A stretch of DNA of 45,327 bases from JAMHZE01 sp964424715 (lineage in GTDB: Bacteria; Pseudomonadota; Alphaproteobacteria; Rickettsiales; UBA8987), in assembly GCA_964424715.1 (NCBI GenBank), contig CAYRJW010000006.1:1-45327 (forward strand). Reading direction: 5' to 3'. Numbering within the stretch: position 1 is the first letter of the stretch; each line of letters begins with the position of its first letter. The notes beneath the pieces were generated by a model. The model made no database searches. It was not told the DNA's origin and worked only from the letters and a program-made list of their open reading frames with translations. The translations under genes and the position numbers were made by a program. Below, piece after piece: positions 1 to 8,141 of the stretch.

Positions 1-117
1 TCTTGTGGCAGACCAAAAGAAGCTAAGAATGTCAATGATGCCTGGGATAGTTTCAAATCCACATTAAAAAGCTTTACAGGCCGCTCACAAAGGTCTGAAC
101 AATTTAGCGAAAGATAA
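1..117 (+). CDS. C-terminal end of an unidentified protein (partial)
   Basis: Frame 1 is open from the first base to a TAA at 115-117 and encodes the last 38 residues of a protein that begins outside the window. The tail is polar and basic, ends in Ser, Gln, Glu, Phe and Arg residues, and contains no recognisable motif. It lies 41 bases before the EVE gene on the same strand, so the two could be co-transcribed. With so little sequence no function can be given, and a chance open frame cannot be excluded. Confidence 0.45.
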   Translation, partial: SCGRPKEAKNVNDAWDSFKSTLKSFTGRSQRSEQFSER

Positions 118-158
118 ATCCAATTGCCCGCTCAGGTAAAAAGCTTTATAACCCACCC

Positions 159-587
159 ATGAGCAAAGATAAAAACTACTGGCTGTTCAAATCTGAACCT
201 ACCTCGTGGAGCTGGGGGCAGCAACTTGCGGCGGGGGCAAAAGGGACCTTCTGGAGTGGGGTAAGGAACCATCTGGCGAAGAAGAATATGATGGCCATGA
301 AAAAGGGCGATCTCGGGTTCTTCTATCACTCGAACGAGGGTAAGGATGTGGTCGGTATTGTGGAGGTAATAAAAGAACATTACCCCGACCCCACCGCCGA
401 AAAAGGTGAGCCTTGGGTAGTGGTGGACCTGAAAGCGGTCAGGCCAATGAAAAACCCGGTTTCTCTGGCCGATGTAAAAGCCAACCCTAAACTAGCAAAA
501 ATGAGCCTGATAACCTCTGCCCGACTCTCGGTCCAGCCGGTTACCGCCGAAGAATGGCGGATAATTTGCAAAATGGGTGGGGTTTAA
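159..587 (+). CDS. EVE domain-containing protein (thymocyte nuclear protein 1 family)
   Basis: This 142-residue protein matches the EVE family throughout. It has the opening YWLFKSEP block (residues 7-14), a FWSGVRNHLAKKNM-like segment near residues 31-44, and a GDLGFFYHS strand at about 50-58. EVE domains share the PUA-like fold and are thought to bind modified bases in DNA or RNA; in bacteria they occur alone or fused to restriction enzymes. Here it is a stand-alone copy of normal length with no restriction gene beside it, so a housekeeping role is more likely than defence. The ATG at 159 lacks a clear Shine-Dalgarno sequence but gives the expected N-terminus. Substrate is unknown. Confidence 0.9.
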   Translation: MSKDKNYWLFKSEPTSWSWGQQLAAGAKGTFWSGVRNHLAKKNMMAMKKGDLGFFYHSNEGKDVVGIVEVIKEHYPDPTAEKGEPWVVVDLKAVRPMKNPVSLADVKANPKLAKMSLITSARLSVQPVTAEEWRIICKMGGV

Positions 588-689
588 TTCTTCCACCCCT
601 CTCCCTTTTAGAAAAATAACGAGGGAATTTTACTATACCTCTCGGCGATTTCATTTTATATTGCTACCAGTAATTATAAAGGACTCCAA

Positions 690-917
690 ATGACTGATGA
701 AGAATTACAGGTGCGCGACAGCAACGGAACCATCTTGAGTGATGGCGACTCTATCTGCGTGATAAAGGACCTAAAAGTTAAAGGCAGCAACTCCGGACTG
801 AAACGCGGTACGATAATAAAAAACATAAGCCTGACCCCCGGCAGCGCCGAACCGATAGAATGCAGCGGCCAGTTCCGCGGCATCTCAATCAAGGCGGAGT
901 TTGTTAAGAAGGCTTAG
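690..917 (+). CDS. PhnA/YjdM C-terminal domain protein, zinc ribbon absent
   Basis: This 75-residue protein aligns with the C-terminal half of E. coli YjdM (formerly PhnA): a V(R)DSNG start, the DGDS(I/V) turn, the KDLKVKGS block, the LKRGT-x-IKNI segment and the terminal EFVKK. The family was named from the phosphonate operon, but its real role is not established. The N-terminal zinc-ribbon cysteines of full-length YjdM are missing. An AAGGA Shine-Dalgarno at about 678-682 places the start at 690, and the upstream DNA shows no remaining cysteine-rich frame, so this looks like a naturally short form. It converges with the methyltransferase at 927-1871, only 9 bases away. Confidence 0.85.
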   Translation: MTDEELQVRDSNGTILSDGDSICVIKDLKVKGSNSGLKRGTIIKNISLTPGSAEPIECSGQFRGISIKAEFVKKA

Positions 918-926
918 ATGATCAGC

Positions 927-1871
927 CTATTTTTTGGCAAGTATTATTGCATCCATCGTTCTTATGCCGATGGAATTATATAAAGCGGCATCGCCGTGCA
1001 TCTGCACCTTGAAACCGTGAGCCTCAAGCAGCATGCTCCAGCTATGCATAGTGCGCTGCTCGCCCGGAGAGTTAGGGTAGAACACCCTGTCCTGCTCCTT
1101 AATGTAAGCATGTTTAAATATATCAGACTTATACTCACCGATATGATCTTCCAGCACGAATAAATATCCGCCATTTTCCATTCTTGCATAAAGCTGGTGC
1201 AGCAGGCTTTGCTGGTTGCCTGGGTTTAAACTTTCCTTATCCACATGGTGCAATGTATAGAATATAGTGGCAAGCCCGAATTTCATATTACCGAAAGGCA
1301 ATTCACCGCCGAGCGGATACTCCCTGAATTCCGGACCTATACCGCGTCTGTCCATATAGGTGCCGTTTATAAGCTTTGCGCGTGGCTCATCAGGAACATC
1401 AATGCCGAACCATTTTTTACCAGTGCCGCCTTCGCGCTCCTGAAAGTTCATATAATCAAAGAACATACCGCTTCCCGCGCCAACATCGATCCGGTTCTCT
1501 CCCGGTATCTTAAGACCGTTCATATTAATGAACTGATCCAGAACGCCTGCCTGACATAACGCCCTTTCACGGCTCACAACCTCATATCTTTCCAGGGGTG
1601 CCTTTGATCTCCAGTCCTCAATATTTGGAATTATTATTTTGTTACCTGCAGCTTCTATTTTTGTAAGCCCGGTATCATGCCTGTATGCATGATACAATGC
1701 TGCCAGCTTTTCGATATTTATCCTGTCACGATGCTCAAGTTCAGGCTTATTGATGAAGGTAGAATGGTGCATCGCGCAATCTATGAATTGCTCTTTTATT
1801 CGCGAAAGCTCTAATTCTAAAACCGGACCCCTTGAAAACATGCCACCCCCATAACCTGCGCATATTATCAT
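927..1871 (-). CDS. class I SAM-dependent methyltransferase
   Basis: The protein of about 314 residues carries a Rossmann methyltransferase core in its C-terminal two thirds. It has motif I DVGAGSGMF, a later LHHVDKES segment where such enzymes place the post-II strand, and a GGYLFVLEDH strand typical of motif III. The first 110 or so residues are helical and unrecognised and may bind the substrate. The open frame extends upstream to 2009, into the divergent GIY-YIG gene. I choose ATG 1871 because AAGGCGG lies 5 bases upstream; ATG 1841 is an alternative with a GGGGGTGG sequence. Substrate is unknown. Confidence 0.75.
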   Translation of the reverse strand: MIICAGYGGGMFSRGPVLELELSRIKEQFIDCAMHHSTFINKPELEHRDRINIEKLAALYHAYRHDTGLTKIEAAGNKIIIPNIEDWRSKAPLERYEVVSRERALCQAGVLDQFINMNGLKIPGENRIDVGAGSGMFFDYMNFQEREGGTGKKWFGIDVPDEPRAKLINGTYMDRRGIGPEFREYPLGGELPFGNMKFGLATIFYTLHHVDKESLNPGNQQSLLHQLYARMENGGYLFVLEDHIGEYKSDIFKHAYIKEQDRVFYPNSPGEQRTMHSWSMLLEAHGFKVQMHGDAALYNSIGIRTMDAIILAKK

Positions 1872-1959
1872 TAAAACCGCCTTAAAACAACCTACAATTA
1901 TCCAATTCTTATCTTTTAACTTCTGTTTTCTGCTATTAATTGCTAATAAATACGACAAT

Positions 1960-2220
1960 ATGCCCTCTCCCCAAAAAAAATTATGGTACCTATATATTAT
2001 CCGCTGCAAGGATGGTAGCCTTTATACAGGCATCACCACTGATGTTAAGCAGCGTGTGGCAAAACATAAGTCTGGAACCGGGGCAAAATATACCCGTGGG
2101 CGGGGAGTTGCAAAACTGGTCTATACTGAAGTTCATAAAAGCCGTAGTGCTGCAAGTAAGCGGGAATATCAGATAAAATCCTTGACGCGGCAGGAGAAGC
2201 TGGAATTAATAAAGAAATGA
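1960..2220 (+). CDS. GIY-YIG nuclease family protein (YhbQ/UPF0213-like)
   Basis: This 86-residue single-domain protein has the GIY-YIG signature as YLYIIRC followed by LYTGIT (residues 10-29), the conserved Arg in VKQRVAKH, and a KYTRGR loop, as in YhbQ-type proteins. Members are small stand-alone nuclease folds, some shown to cut DNA; the physiological role is poorly known. The length is normal for the family. No Shine-Dalgarno is visible before the ATG. Its stop overlaps the start of the DUF983 gene as ATGA, so the two are probably translationally coupled. Confidence 0.88.
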   Translation: MPSPQKKLWYLYIIRCKDGSLYTGITTDVKQRVAKHKSGTGAKYTRGRGVAKLVYTEVHKSRSAASKREYQIKSLTRQEKLELIKK

Positions 2221-2609
2221 ATATCATAATGCCAGAACATCCTGACACAAAAATCCGACCCGGCTTCTGGAAGGTTGTTGGCCGCGGCACTATCGGCAAA
2301 TGTCCGAAATGCGGCGAGGGTAACCTGTTCACCCGTTACCTGAAACATGTTGAATGCTGTAATGTCTGCGAGGAAAGATTCGGCCATATCCGCGCTGATG
2401 ACGGGCCTTCGTGGCTTACAATAATAGTTGTGGGCCATTTGTTCGCGTTCATACTTACCTTCACCCCAAGCGTTAACTGGCCGAACTGGGCGATAATATC
2501 GGTATGGTCTGCTGCGGCACTTATGCTGGCCCTTCTTGTGCTGCCGCGCGCAAAAGGATTATTCATCGGAGTGATCTGGCGCATGGGCTGTTCCGGTTCT
2601 GAAAAGTAA
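2217..2609 (+). CDS. DUF983 family membrane protein
   Basis: This 130-residue protein has the DUF983 layout. A zinc-binding-like CPKCGEGNLF motif is at residues 28-37, a second cysteine pair CCNVC is near 47-51, and a conserved HIRADDGPSW-like segment precedes two hydrophobic helices (about 67-84 and 92-108). A short cytoplasmic tail follows. Members are inner-membrane proteins of unknown function common in Alphaproteobacteria. The start ATG overlaps the stop of the GIY-YIG gene by 4 bases. Two further genes follow on the same strand at short spacing, so an operon from 1960 to 3302 is likely. Confidence 0.88.
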   Translation: MNIIMPEHPDTKIRPGFWKVVGRGTIGKCPKCGEGNLFTRYLKHVECCNVCEERFGHIRADDGPSWLTIIVVGHLFAFILTFTPSVNWPNWAIISVWSAAALMLALLVLPRAKGLFIGVIWRMGCSGSEK

Positions 2610-2622
2610 AAAGGGAAAACCC

Positions 2623-2856
2623 ATGAATAAACTCCGCCACGAATTAACCATAGATAACGAAACAGCCTATGCCGATTACCGCATGGAGGGCGAAACCATG
2701 TATATCGATTTCGTATTTGCCCCGCCTGCCCTGCGCGGCACAGGCGCTGCCGGCAAAGTGATGCAGGCAATGGTGGCTATTGCGAAAGAGAAGAACCTTA
2801 AAATAACCCCCATCTGCGGTTATGCGGCGGCATGGCTGGCACGGAATTCGAAATAA
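2623..2856 (+). CDS. YjdJ-type small GNAT N-acetyltransferase
   Basis: This is a 77-residue protein of the compact GNAT subfamily that includes E. coli YjdJ. It has an ADYRMEG strand, an IDFVFAPPALRGTGAAGKVMQAM block (residues 28-50) containing the acetyl-CoA pyrophosphate-binding loop (R-G-T-G-A-A), and the closing CGYAAAWLARN segment. These proteins are minimal acetyltransferase folds whose substrate has not been defined. A GGGAAAA sequence upstream can serve as the ribosome binding site. It lies 13 bases after the DUF983 gene and 17 bases before the glycosylase gene. Confidence 0.88.
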   Translation: MNKLRHELTIDNETAYADYRMEGETMYIDFVFAPPALRGTGAAGKVMQAMVAIAKEKNLKITPICGYAAAWLARNSK

Positions 2857-2873
2857 ATAATTACAGAAACCTC

Positions 2874-3302
2874 ATGAGATTATGGTCACTACATCCAGGG
2901 ATGCTTGATACAAAAGGGCTTGTGGCCCTCTGGCGTGAAGCGCTGCTGGCGCAGCATGTGCTGCTTGGCAAAACCCGCGGATATAAGAACCATCCGCAGC
3001 TTGACCGCTTTAAAAATTGCCGCTCACCGGTGCAGGCCATTTCAAATTATCTTCATATAGTGGCTATCGAAGCCGGAAAACGGAATTATAATTTCAACAG
3101 CTCAAAAATAGCAAAACCGGCAAGAAAGCTGGTCATAAATGTTACCAGAGGTCAGGTTGAATATGAGCTGGAACATTTGAAGAAAAAACTGCTCAAGCGC
3201 GACCCGGAAAAACTGAAAGAAATAAACGCACTTACGAAAATAAAGATAAACCCCATGTTCAAAGTTATAAAAGGCGATATCGAGGCGTGGGAAGTATTAT
3301 AG
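2874..3302 (+). CDS. pyrimidine dimer DNA glycosylase / endonuclease V family protein
   Basis: The 142-residue protein begins MRLWSLHPGMLD and continues with the GLVALWREALLAQ and GYKNHPQLDRF blocks, which mark the bacterial Pyr_excise family related to T4 endonuclease V. Such enzymes cut the glycosyl bond of UV-induced pyrimidine dimers and nick the resulting abasic site. The C-terminal part (about 90-142) is lysine-rich. The open frame starts at 2832 inside the GNAT gene, but ATG 2874 gives the standard family N-terminus and avoids the overlap. Assignment rests on remembered family sequences. The DNA repair role is inferred from the family, and recQ follows on the opposite strand. Confidence 0.8.
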   Translation: MRLWSLHPGMLDTKGLVALWREALLAQHVLLGKTRGYKNHPQLDRFKNCRSPVQAISNYLHIVAIEAGKRNYNFNSSKIAKPARKLVINVTRGQVEYELEHLKKKLLKRDPEKLKEINALTKIKINPMFKVIKGDIEAWEVL

Positions 3303-3305
3303 ACC

Positions 3306-5141
3306 TTAGAACTCTCCGATCACCCGCAGGAATATCTCGCCGTAGCGTTTTATTTTCACTTCGCCAACGCCACTTATTCCGGACATTTCATCCAGCGTGG
3401 CAGGTTTTGTCATCGCGAACTCGCGCAGGGTTTTATCGTGGAATATTATATAAGGCGGCACATTCTGCGATCTTGCCAGTTCCAGCCTTGCGTTCTTGAG
3501 GGCGTTGAACAGGTTTCGGCCCTCATCGGTTTTGAACTCGGTGAATTTTTTAGCGGTGGCGACCTTAGTCTTGGTTTTTATCTTCCCGGTATATCTGCGT
3601 AATCGCAATTCCTGTTTCTGCTTTAAAAACGCATTGCCGAGCGGGGTTATTTTCAAACCACCATGTTCAGCAACATCAACATTCAGTAAATTATGCGCTA
3701 CAAGCTGGCGGTAGATGCTCTGCCATTCCTGCTTGCCGAATTCAGTGCCGATGCCGAAAGTACTGATATTATCATGCCCAAAATTCTTCATGCGGTCATC
3801 TGCCTTGCCGAGCAGCACATCTATTAGGTAACTCACGCCGAAGCGCTGCCCGGTGCGGTAGACGCAGGATATAGCTTTTTGCGCGGCAACGGTGCCATCA
3901 AAGGTTTCCGGCGGCGAAAGGCAGGTATCGCAATTTCCGCACGGCATGGAATTATCGCCGAAATAGCCAAGCATTATCTGGCGGCGGCAGTTCGATGCCT
4001 CGCACAGTCCAAGCAGCGCGTTCAGTTTCTGGTGTTCAATGCGCTTCTGGCTATCTGGCGCGGTAGAATTCTCGATGAAATTACGCTGCATCGCCGCATC
4101 ACTCATGCCATATACCATCAGCGCATCAGCTGGCAGACCATCGCGACCGGCGCGGCCAGTCTCCTGATAATATGCCTCGATATTCTTTGGAATGTTCAGA
4201 TGCGCCACGAAGCGTACATCGGGCTTATCAATGCCCATACCGAACGCGATGGTCGCCACCATTATCACATTTTCCTCACGCAAAAATTTCTGCTGGTTGC
4301 GCGCCCTTAAATCCGCTGCAAGCCCGGCGTGATATGGCAACGCATCGAATCCCTGCTCGCATAACCATTGCGCCATCTCCTCTACGGAATTACGTGAAAG
4401 GCAATAAACTATGCCGCTATTGCCGGCGTGATCTTCTTTTATGAATTTTAATATCTGCTGCTTCGGGCTATCCTTAACAATGATGCTGTAATGGATATTC
4501 GGCCTGTCGAACCCGGCAACGAAGGTTTTGCCTTTTGTTAAATTAAGGCGCTCCACAATATCTTTACGTGTAGGCGCATCTGCTGTTGCAGTTAACGCAA
4601 TGCGCGGAACCAGCGGAAACTTCTCAGCAAGCACAGCAAGCTGTGTATAATGCGGGCGAAAATCATGCCCCCATTGTGAAACGCAGTGAGCTTCGTCTAT
4701 CGCGAATAACGCTATCGGAGATATTTCCAGCAGCGCGAGAAACTCCTCCATCAGCAAACGCTCCGGCGCGACATATACCATATCTATCTCGCCGCTCTTT
4801 ATAAGTTTTTTGGTCTGCTCTATCTCCGCAGAACCGATATTAGAATTTATCGCCGCAGCACGGATACCAAGCTGTTTCAGTGCTTCCACCTGATCATGCA
4901 TCAGTGCGATTAGCGGAGAGATGATTATCCCCACACCATCACGGCACAGCGCCGGTATCTGGTAACATAAAGATTTCCCCGCTCCGGTCGGCATCAGGAC
5001 AAATGCGCTACCACCGTTTATGATATGTTCAATAACCTCTTCCTGCTGCCCGCGAAAACTGCCATAGCCATAGGTTCTCTGCAATATCTGCAATGCGTTT
5101 CCGGCTTGAGGAGAGGCTTTAGTATTTTGTGAGATCGTCAT
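3306..5141 (-). CDS. recQ: ATP-dependent DNA helicase RecQ
   Basis: The protein of about 611 residues is a full-length RecQ. Walker A is MPTGAGKS and the DEAH box sits in AIDEAHCVSQWGHDFRPHY. Helicase motif VI is QETGRAGRDG. The zinc-binding RQC region has cysteines in CEASNCRR and CGNCDTC, a winged helix follows, and a C-terminal HRDC domain ends the protein (last ~80 residues). RecQ unwinds DNA 3' to 5' in recombination and replication-fork repair. The open frame reaches 5261, but ATG 5141 gives the normal start and sits just beyond the stop of the upstream gene at 5143, so coupling is likely. Confidence 0.95.
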   Translation of the reverse strand: MTISQNTKASPQAGNALQILQRTYGYGSFRGQQEEVIEHIINGGSAFVLMPTGAGKSLCYQIPALCRDGVGIIISPLIALMHDQVEALKQLGIRAAAINSNIGSAEIEQTKKLIKSGEIDMVYVAPERLLMEEFLALLEISPIALFAIDEAHCVSQWGHDFRPHYTQLAVLAEKFPLVPRIALTATADAPTRKDIVERLNLTKGKTFVAGFDRPNIHYSIIVKDSPKQQILKFIKEDHAGNSGIVYCLSRNSVEEMAQWLCEQGFDALPYHAGLAADLRARNQQKFLREENVIMVATIAFGMGIDKPDVRFVAHLNIPKNIEAYYQETGRAGRDGLPADALMVYGMSDAAMQRNFIENSTAPDSQKRIEHQKLNALLGLCEASNCRRQIMLGYFGDNSMPCGNCDTCLSPPETFDGTVAAQKAISCVYRTGQRFGVSYLIDVLLGKADDRMKNFGHDNISTFGIGTEFGKQEWQSIYRQLVAHNLLNVDVAEHGGLKITPLGNAFLKQKQELRLRRYTGKIKTKTKVATAKKFTEFKTDEGRNLFNALKNARLELARSQNVPPYIIFHDKTLREFAMTKPATLDEMSGISGVGEVKIKRYGEIFLRVIGEF

Positions 5142-5142
5142 G

Positions 5143-5839
5143 TTATTCTCTTCGCGCAAAAAGCGAGCCCACGACAAGGCCGATGATAAGCGCCAGCTGC
5201 ACGCATGCCAGACCGTATAGTAACGGGCGTTTATGCGCCATGTTGGTGATAAGCGCTTCAAGCCCTACTTTTTCCACGATAACAGGCATGGTCTGGTAAG
5301 TGCGCAGCTGGCCGTTATTGAACAGGTAAACATCGATATCATATATGCCGTTGGAGATATTTTTCGGAAAATCCACGAAGGAGCGGAATAATGTTTCACC
5401 CCAGAACGAGACCTCGTAATTATCCTTGGAATAAAGATTCTTGCCACGCATAAGTTCTATCACGGAATTTTTTATCTGCTCTTTCTTCTTGAATGAAATA
5501 TCTTCATCCTTCGTAACATCGATATTCTCAACCCCTATTTCCAGCTGCTTCAGCAGGCTATCGTTCTGGATGGAAGAAAGTGGCTTGGTCGAGGCCACCG
5601 CATAATATGAATAAAGATTGTTAAGTTCTATGTTCTTGACGTTCGTCCACACCCCAAGCACCTTGCCTTTTTTACGCAGGGTCTGCTTTTCCTTAGGGCC
5701 GCGTATCACAACAATGATATTCCCTGCATCATCACGCGCACCGTAGATCAGAAGTTTCGTACCCTTAAAATTCTGATCAATATCTATCTTGCGCGGGTTA
5801 ACATCGGAAATAACGGCGCGGGAATATGACGGGGTTGGT
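5143..5839 (-). CDS. TIGR02186 family protein, 5' end lost in assembly gap
   Basis: About 232 residues are visible. The segment matches the alphaproteobacterial TIGR02186 family. It has an early DIDQNFKGTKLLIYGA strand, an IVVIRGP motif, a long middle part with FWGETLFRSFVDFPKNISNGIYDIDVYLF, and a single C-terminal transmembrane helix at about the last 25 residues before LFARRE. Members usually have a signal peptide, so this is probably a periplasmic protein anchored by its C-terminus; the start must lie inside the N run. The family is commonly encoded directly after a TauE/SafE exporter, as here, and is presumed to work with it. Function is unproven. Confidence 0.8.
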
Positions 5840-5939
5840 NNNNNNNNNNNNNNNNNNNNNNNNNNNNNNNNNNNNNNNNNNNNNNNNNNNNNNNNNNNNN
5901 NNNNNNNNNNNNNNNNNNNNNNNNNNNNNNNNNNNNNNN
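5840..5939. other. assembly gap of 100 N
   Basis: Exactly 100 unspecified bases separate two coding segments on the minus strand. A round 100 is the usual placeholder for a gap of unknown size, so the real distance may differ. An open frame that appears to cross the gap joins the TauE/SafE protein to the TIGR02186 protein, but the apparent fusion is produced by the placeholder length. Confidence 0.98.
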
Positions 5940-6927
5940 AATCTGAGCTCTTTTCTATCGTATATATCTCTTTAGGCTCGAAGAACAGGCCGACTGCCAG
6001 TCTTACGCATAATGAAAGTATCAGTATCGCCAGGAAGAATCGTAATTTTTCGGCCTTTACCCTTGGGGCTATCCTTGTTCCGACCTGAGCGCCGAAAACA
6101 CCGCCTATAATGAGTATCAGCGCCAGTAATATATCGACCGTCTGTGTATTCACTGCGTGCAGTACGGTTACTATGGAGGTTGTGAATATGATCTGAAAAA
6201 GCGAGGTTCCCACCACCACATTAGATGGCATCTTCAGCAGATATAACATTGCCGGTATCATAACGAAACCGCCGCCGATACCCATCAGCGAGACCATGAT
6301 GCCGGAAATTATACCAACAGATATAGGCATTATCGCCGATATCTTCAGCCCAGATTTCGGGAATTCTATCACATAAGGCAACGAGAATTTCCTGAGCGAT
6401 ATCTTTATTTTTGTAAGCAACACCACCAGATTTGAAATTGCCCACACATCATTGAATCGTTCTTTTTTATTATCATTACTCGCCTCCGCGATCTCAGGCG
6501 ATAATTTTATATTGAACAGCGCCTTGCCGCTTTCATAGGCCATCATTGCACCGATGGTTCCAAGAAAGATGACATAGATGAGTGAGATTGTTAAATCGAT
6601 CTGCCCCACGGATTTCAGCACCGAGAATATCAGAACACCAATGTAGGAACCAATAGCACCCCCCACCAGCAGATATGTTCCCATTTTTATATCCACCGCC
6701 TTGCGATACCAGTAAGCTAAAAACCCTGTCACCGATGAGGCAATTATCTGGTTGGATGATGTTGCCACCGCAACCGAAGGCGGAACCCCGATGAATATTA
6801 GAATAGGCGTAATAAGGAACCCCCCGCCGATACCGAACAGCCCCGCCATTACCCCGCCAGCCATACCAATAAAGATAAGCAGGAAGATATTGACCGGGAT
6901 TTCAGCGATAGGCAAATATATGGACAT
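5940..6927 (-). CDS. TauE/SafE family sulfite/organosulfonate exporter (3' end in gap)
   Basis: About 329 residues are visible and the protein appears nearly complete. It has the two-fold TauE/SafE repeat: GLFGIGGGFLITP near residue 30 and its partner SLMGIGGGFVMIPAML near residue 215, each followed by a V(A/V)GTS-type helix. Eight or so hydrophobic helices are recognisable, with a hydrophilic loop around residues 145-190. The family exports small anions such as sulfite or sulfoacetate; the substrate here is unknown. The visible end (FFEPKEIYTIEKSSD) looks close to a natural C-terminus. It is followed by the TIGR02186 gene, its usual partner. No clear Shine-Dalgarno precedes the ATG. Confidence 0.88.
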
Positions 6928-6941
6928 AGCTTTTTTTATAA

Positions 6942-7006
6942 AGCTGATGGCTGAGGGCTAATGGCTAAGAAAAAAACTCTCAGCTCTCAGCCCTTAGCTC
7001 TCAGCT
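6942..7006. repeat. imperfect inverted array of 7-bp GCT(G/A)AG-type units
   Basis: Two clusters of degenerate 7-mers face each other around seven A's. On the minus strand the first cluster repeats AGCTGAG, AGCTAAG, GGCTGAG, AGCTGAG, then comes a run of seven T, then the roughly complementary TTAGCCATTAGCCCTCAGCC. The RNA could fold into a long imperfect hairpin between the DUF192 gene and tauE. The array starts at the DUF192 stop codon itself. Confidence 0.7.
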
Positions 7007-7469
7007 ATTTCAATTCATATTCTATTCTGTCACCGATATTAATATTGTTCTTCTTCACGAACCCACCTTGTACCTCAACCACATAAAGAGCCGGACCGGC
7101 GGAATATATTATCTCGCGGCTCAGTGGCTGCGCGTTTTCCTTGAAATTGAATATCTCTCTTTTTCCATTTACAAATAGCATATCAAGCGGGACATATGTA
7201 TTTTCCATCCACATCTTGCGGGCTTCCTCCTGTTCAAAAATGAACAGCATGGCCTCGTTCTCGCCGAGGGTTTTAACATTCATAAGCCCCTGCGCGCGTT
7301 CGTTTATGGTATCGGCAAATTTAGCCTCCATATTTATCTCGGTGCCATCCTGCCGGATTATCTTAAGCTTGCCCATATCAAACTCTATTTTGTTGGAAAG
7401 CGCATCGTTGTAGGCTTTGTAAAATAAATAAGAAGATGCCAGCAGCAGAATAATTATTATATATTTCAT
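7005..7469 (-). CDS. DUF192 family protein, membrane-anchored
   Basis: The 154-residue protein has an N-terminal hydrophobic helix (about residues 3-18), acting as signal peptide or anchor, followed by a DUF192 domain. Hallmarks are ERAQGLMNVKTLGENEAMLFIF, the RKMWMENTYVPLDMLFV block and a closing VVEVQGGFVKKNNINIGD segment. The family forms a small periplasmic beta-barrel of unknown function. A GTG at 7475 is also in frame, but ATG 7469 starts directly at the lysine and hydrophobic stretch of the signal. The stop codon touches a repeat array. It lies 15 bases after the thioredoxin-fold gene, probably in one transcript with it. Confidence 0.88.
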   Translation of the reverse strand: MKYIIIILLLASSYLFYKAYNDALSNKIEFDMGKLKIIRQDGTEINMEAKFADTINERAQGLMNVKTLGENEAMLFIFEQEEARKMWMENTYVPLDMLFVNGKREIFNFKENAQPLSREIIYSAGPALYVVEVQGGFVKKNNINIGDRIEYELK

Positions 7470-7484
7470 AAGCACTTACTTTCA

Positions 7485-8090
7485 TTAATTTTTGTTTATC
7501 CTGTTGAACAATACCTTTCTAGAACCAAAATCAGGAGTAATGTTCTCATATATGCCTGTGGATGAATCTTTGAATACAACAGCAGGCACACCAGATACTG
7601 TTATATTGTTTTTCTTAAGCTCTGCGGTGGCATCCTTGATGTTAGACGCACTGGTATAGATCGGCCGGAAGTGCAGCTTGCCTAGGTCTTTTAGCATATA
7701 GGTGAGTTTTTCCTTATCATCATCGAACGCCATCACCAGGAAAACGGCCTTCTGCGGTTTCTGGTATTGCTTTGCCAGATCGTTGATGCCCTTTAAAACA
7801 TACCGACTGAAATAGCTGTTGCTGTCATATAGGAAAACCACCGTATCCTTGTTCACCTTAACCAGCGAACTTATCAGCGCATACATCCTTGCCGCATCTA
7901 TATTCACCATTGAAGACACTGGTTTCAGCTCTTTTCCAGCCAGTCTTGCTATCTTGTATTCCACCGGCAGAAGGGCGGAATTCACCACATTCCCGGCCAC
8001 GGAATCTCTGAATTGTTCGGGTATATATTGCTTGTTGGCGAACCATAATACAAAGAAAGCTATCAGAGCAGCGAAAATCAATTTGAACAT
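7485..8090 (-). CDS. membrane-anchored thioredoxin-fold protein lacking CXXC
   Basis: The 201-residue protein has an N-terminal transmembrane helix (about 3-17) and a later domain that reads like a thioredoxin fold. A VVFLYDSNSYFSRYV strand-helix (84-98) lies where thioredoxins carry WCxxC, a second strand AVFLVMAF follows, and a VSGVPAVVF motif (165-173) corresponds to the cis-proline loop. The catalytic cysteines are replaced by Ser-Asn-Ser-Tyr (90-93), so it is probably not an oxidoreductase; it may bind or hold another protein. I inferred the fold from motif order, not from a database match. The frame reaches 8132, but ATG 8090 starts at the membrane helix. Confidence 0.65.
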   Translation of the reverse strand: MFKLIFAALIAFFVLWFANKQYIPEQFRDSVAGNVVNSALLPVEYKIARLAGKELKPVSSMVNIDAARMYALISSLVKVNKDTVVFLYDSNSYFSRYVLKGINDLAKQYQKPQKAVFLVMAFDDDKEKLTYMLKDLGKLHFRPIYTSASNIKDATAELKKNNITVSGVPAVVFKDSSTGIYENITPDFGSRKVLFNRINKN

Positions 8091-8141
8091 AATGTTTTTT
8101 GACCTATATATTGCATAATGATTTTCGCACAATGAGGCTAA

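Noticed and set aside
159..587. EVE protein as part of a defence island
   Set aside because: No restriction, helicase-nuclease or toxin-antitoxin gene is beside it; the nearby GIY-YIG protein is the common stand-alone YhbQ type.
1245..1559. Plus-strand open frame inside the methyltransferase gene
   Set aside because: It is antisense to a protein with clear motifs and has no ribosome binding site or recognisable sequence of its own; many similar antisense frames throughout the window were left out for the same reason.
5143..6927. A single 594-residue fused TauE/SafE-TIGR02186 protein
   Set aside because: The join passes through exactly 100 N, which is a placeholder of unknown true length. 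The two families are normally separate adjacent genes, and the second should have its own signal peptide in the gap.
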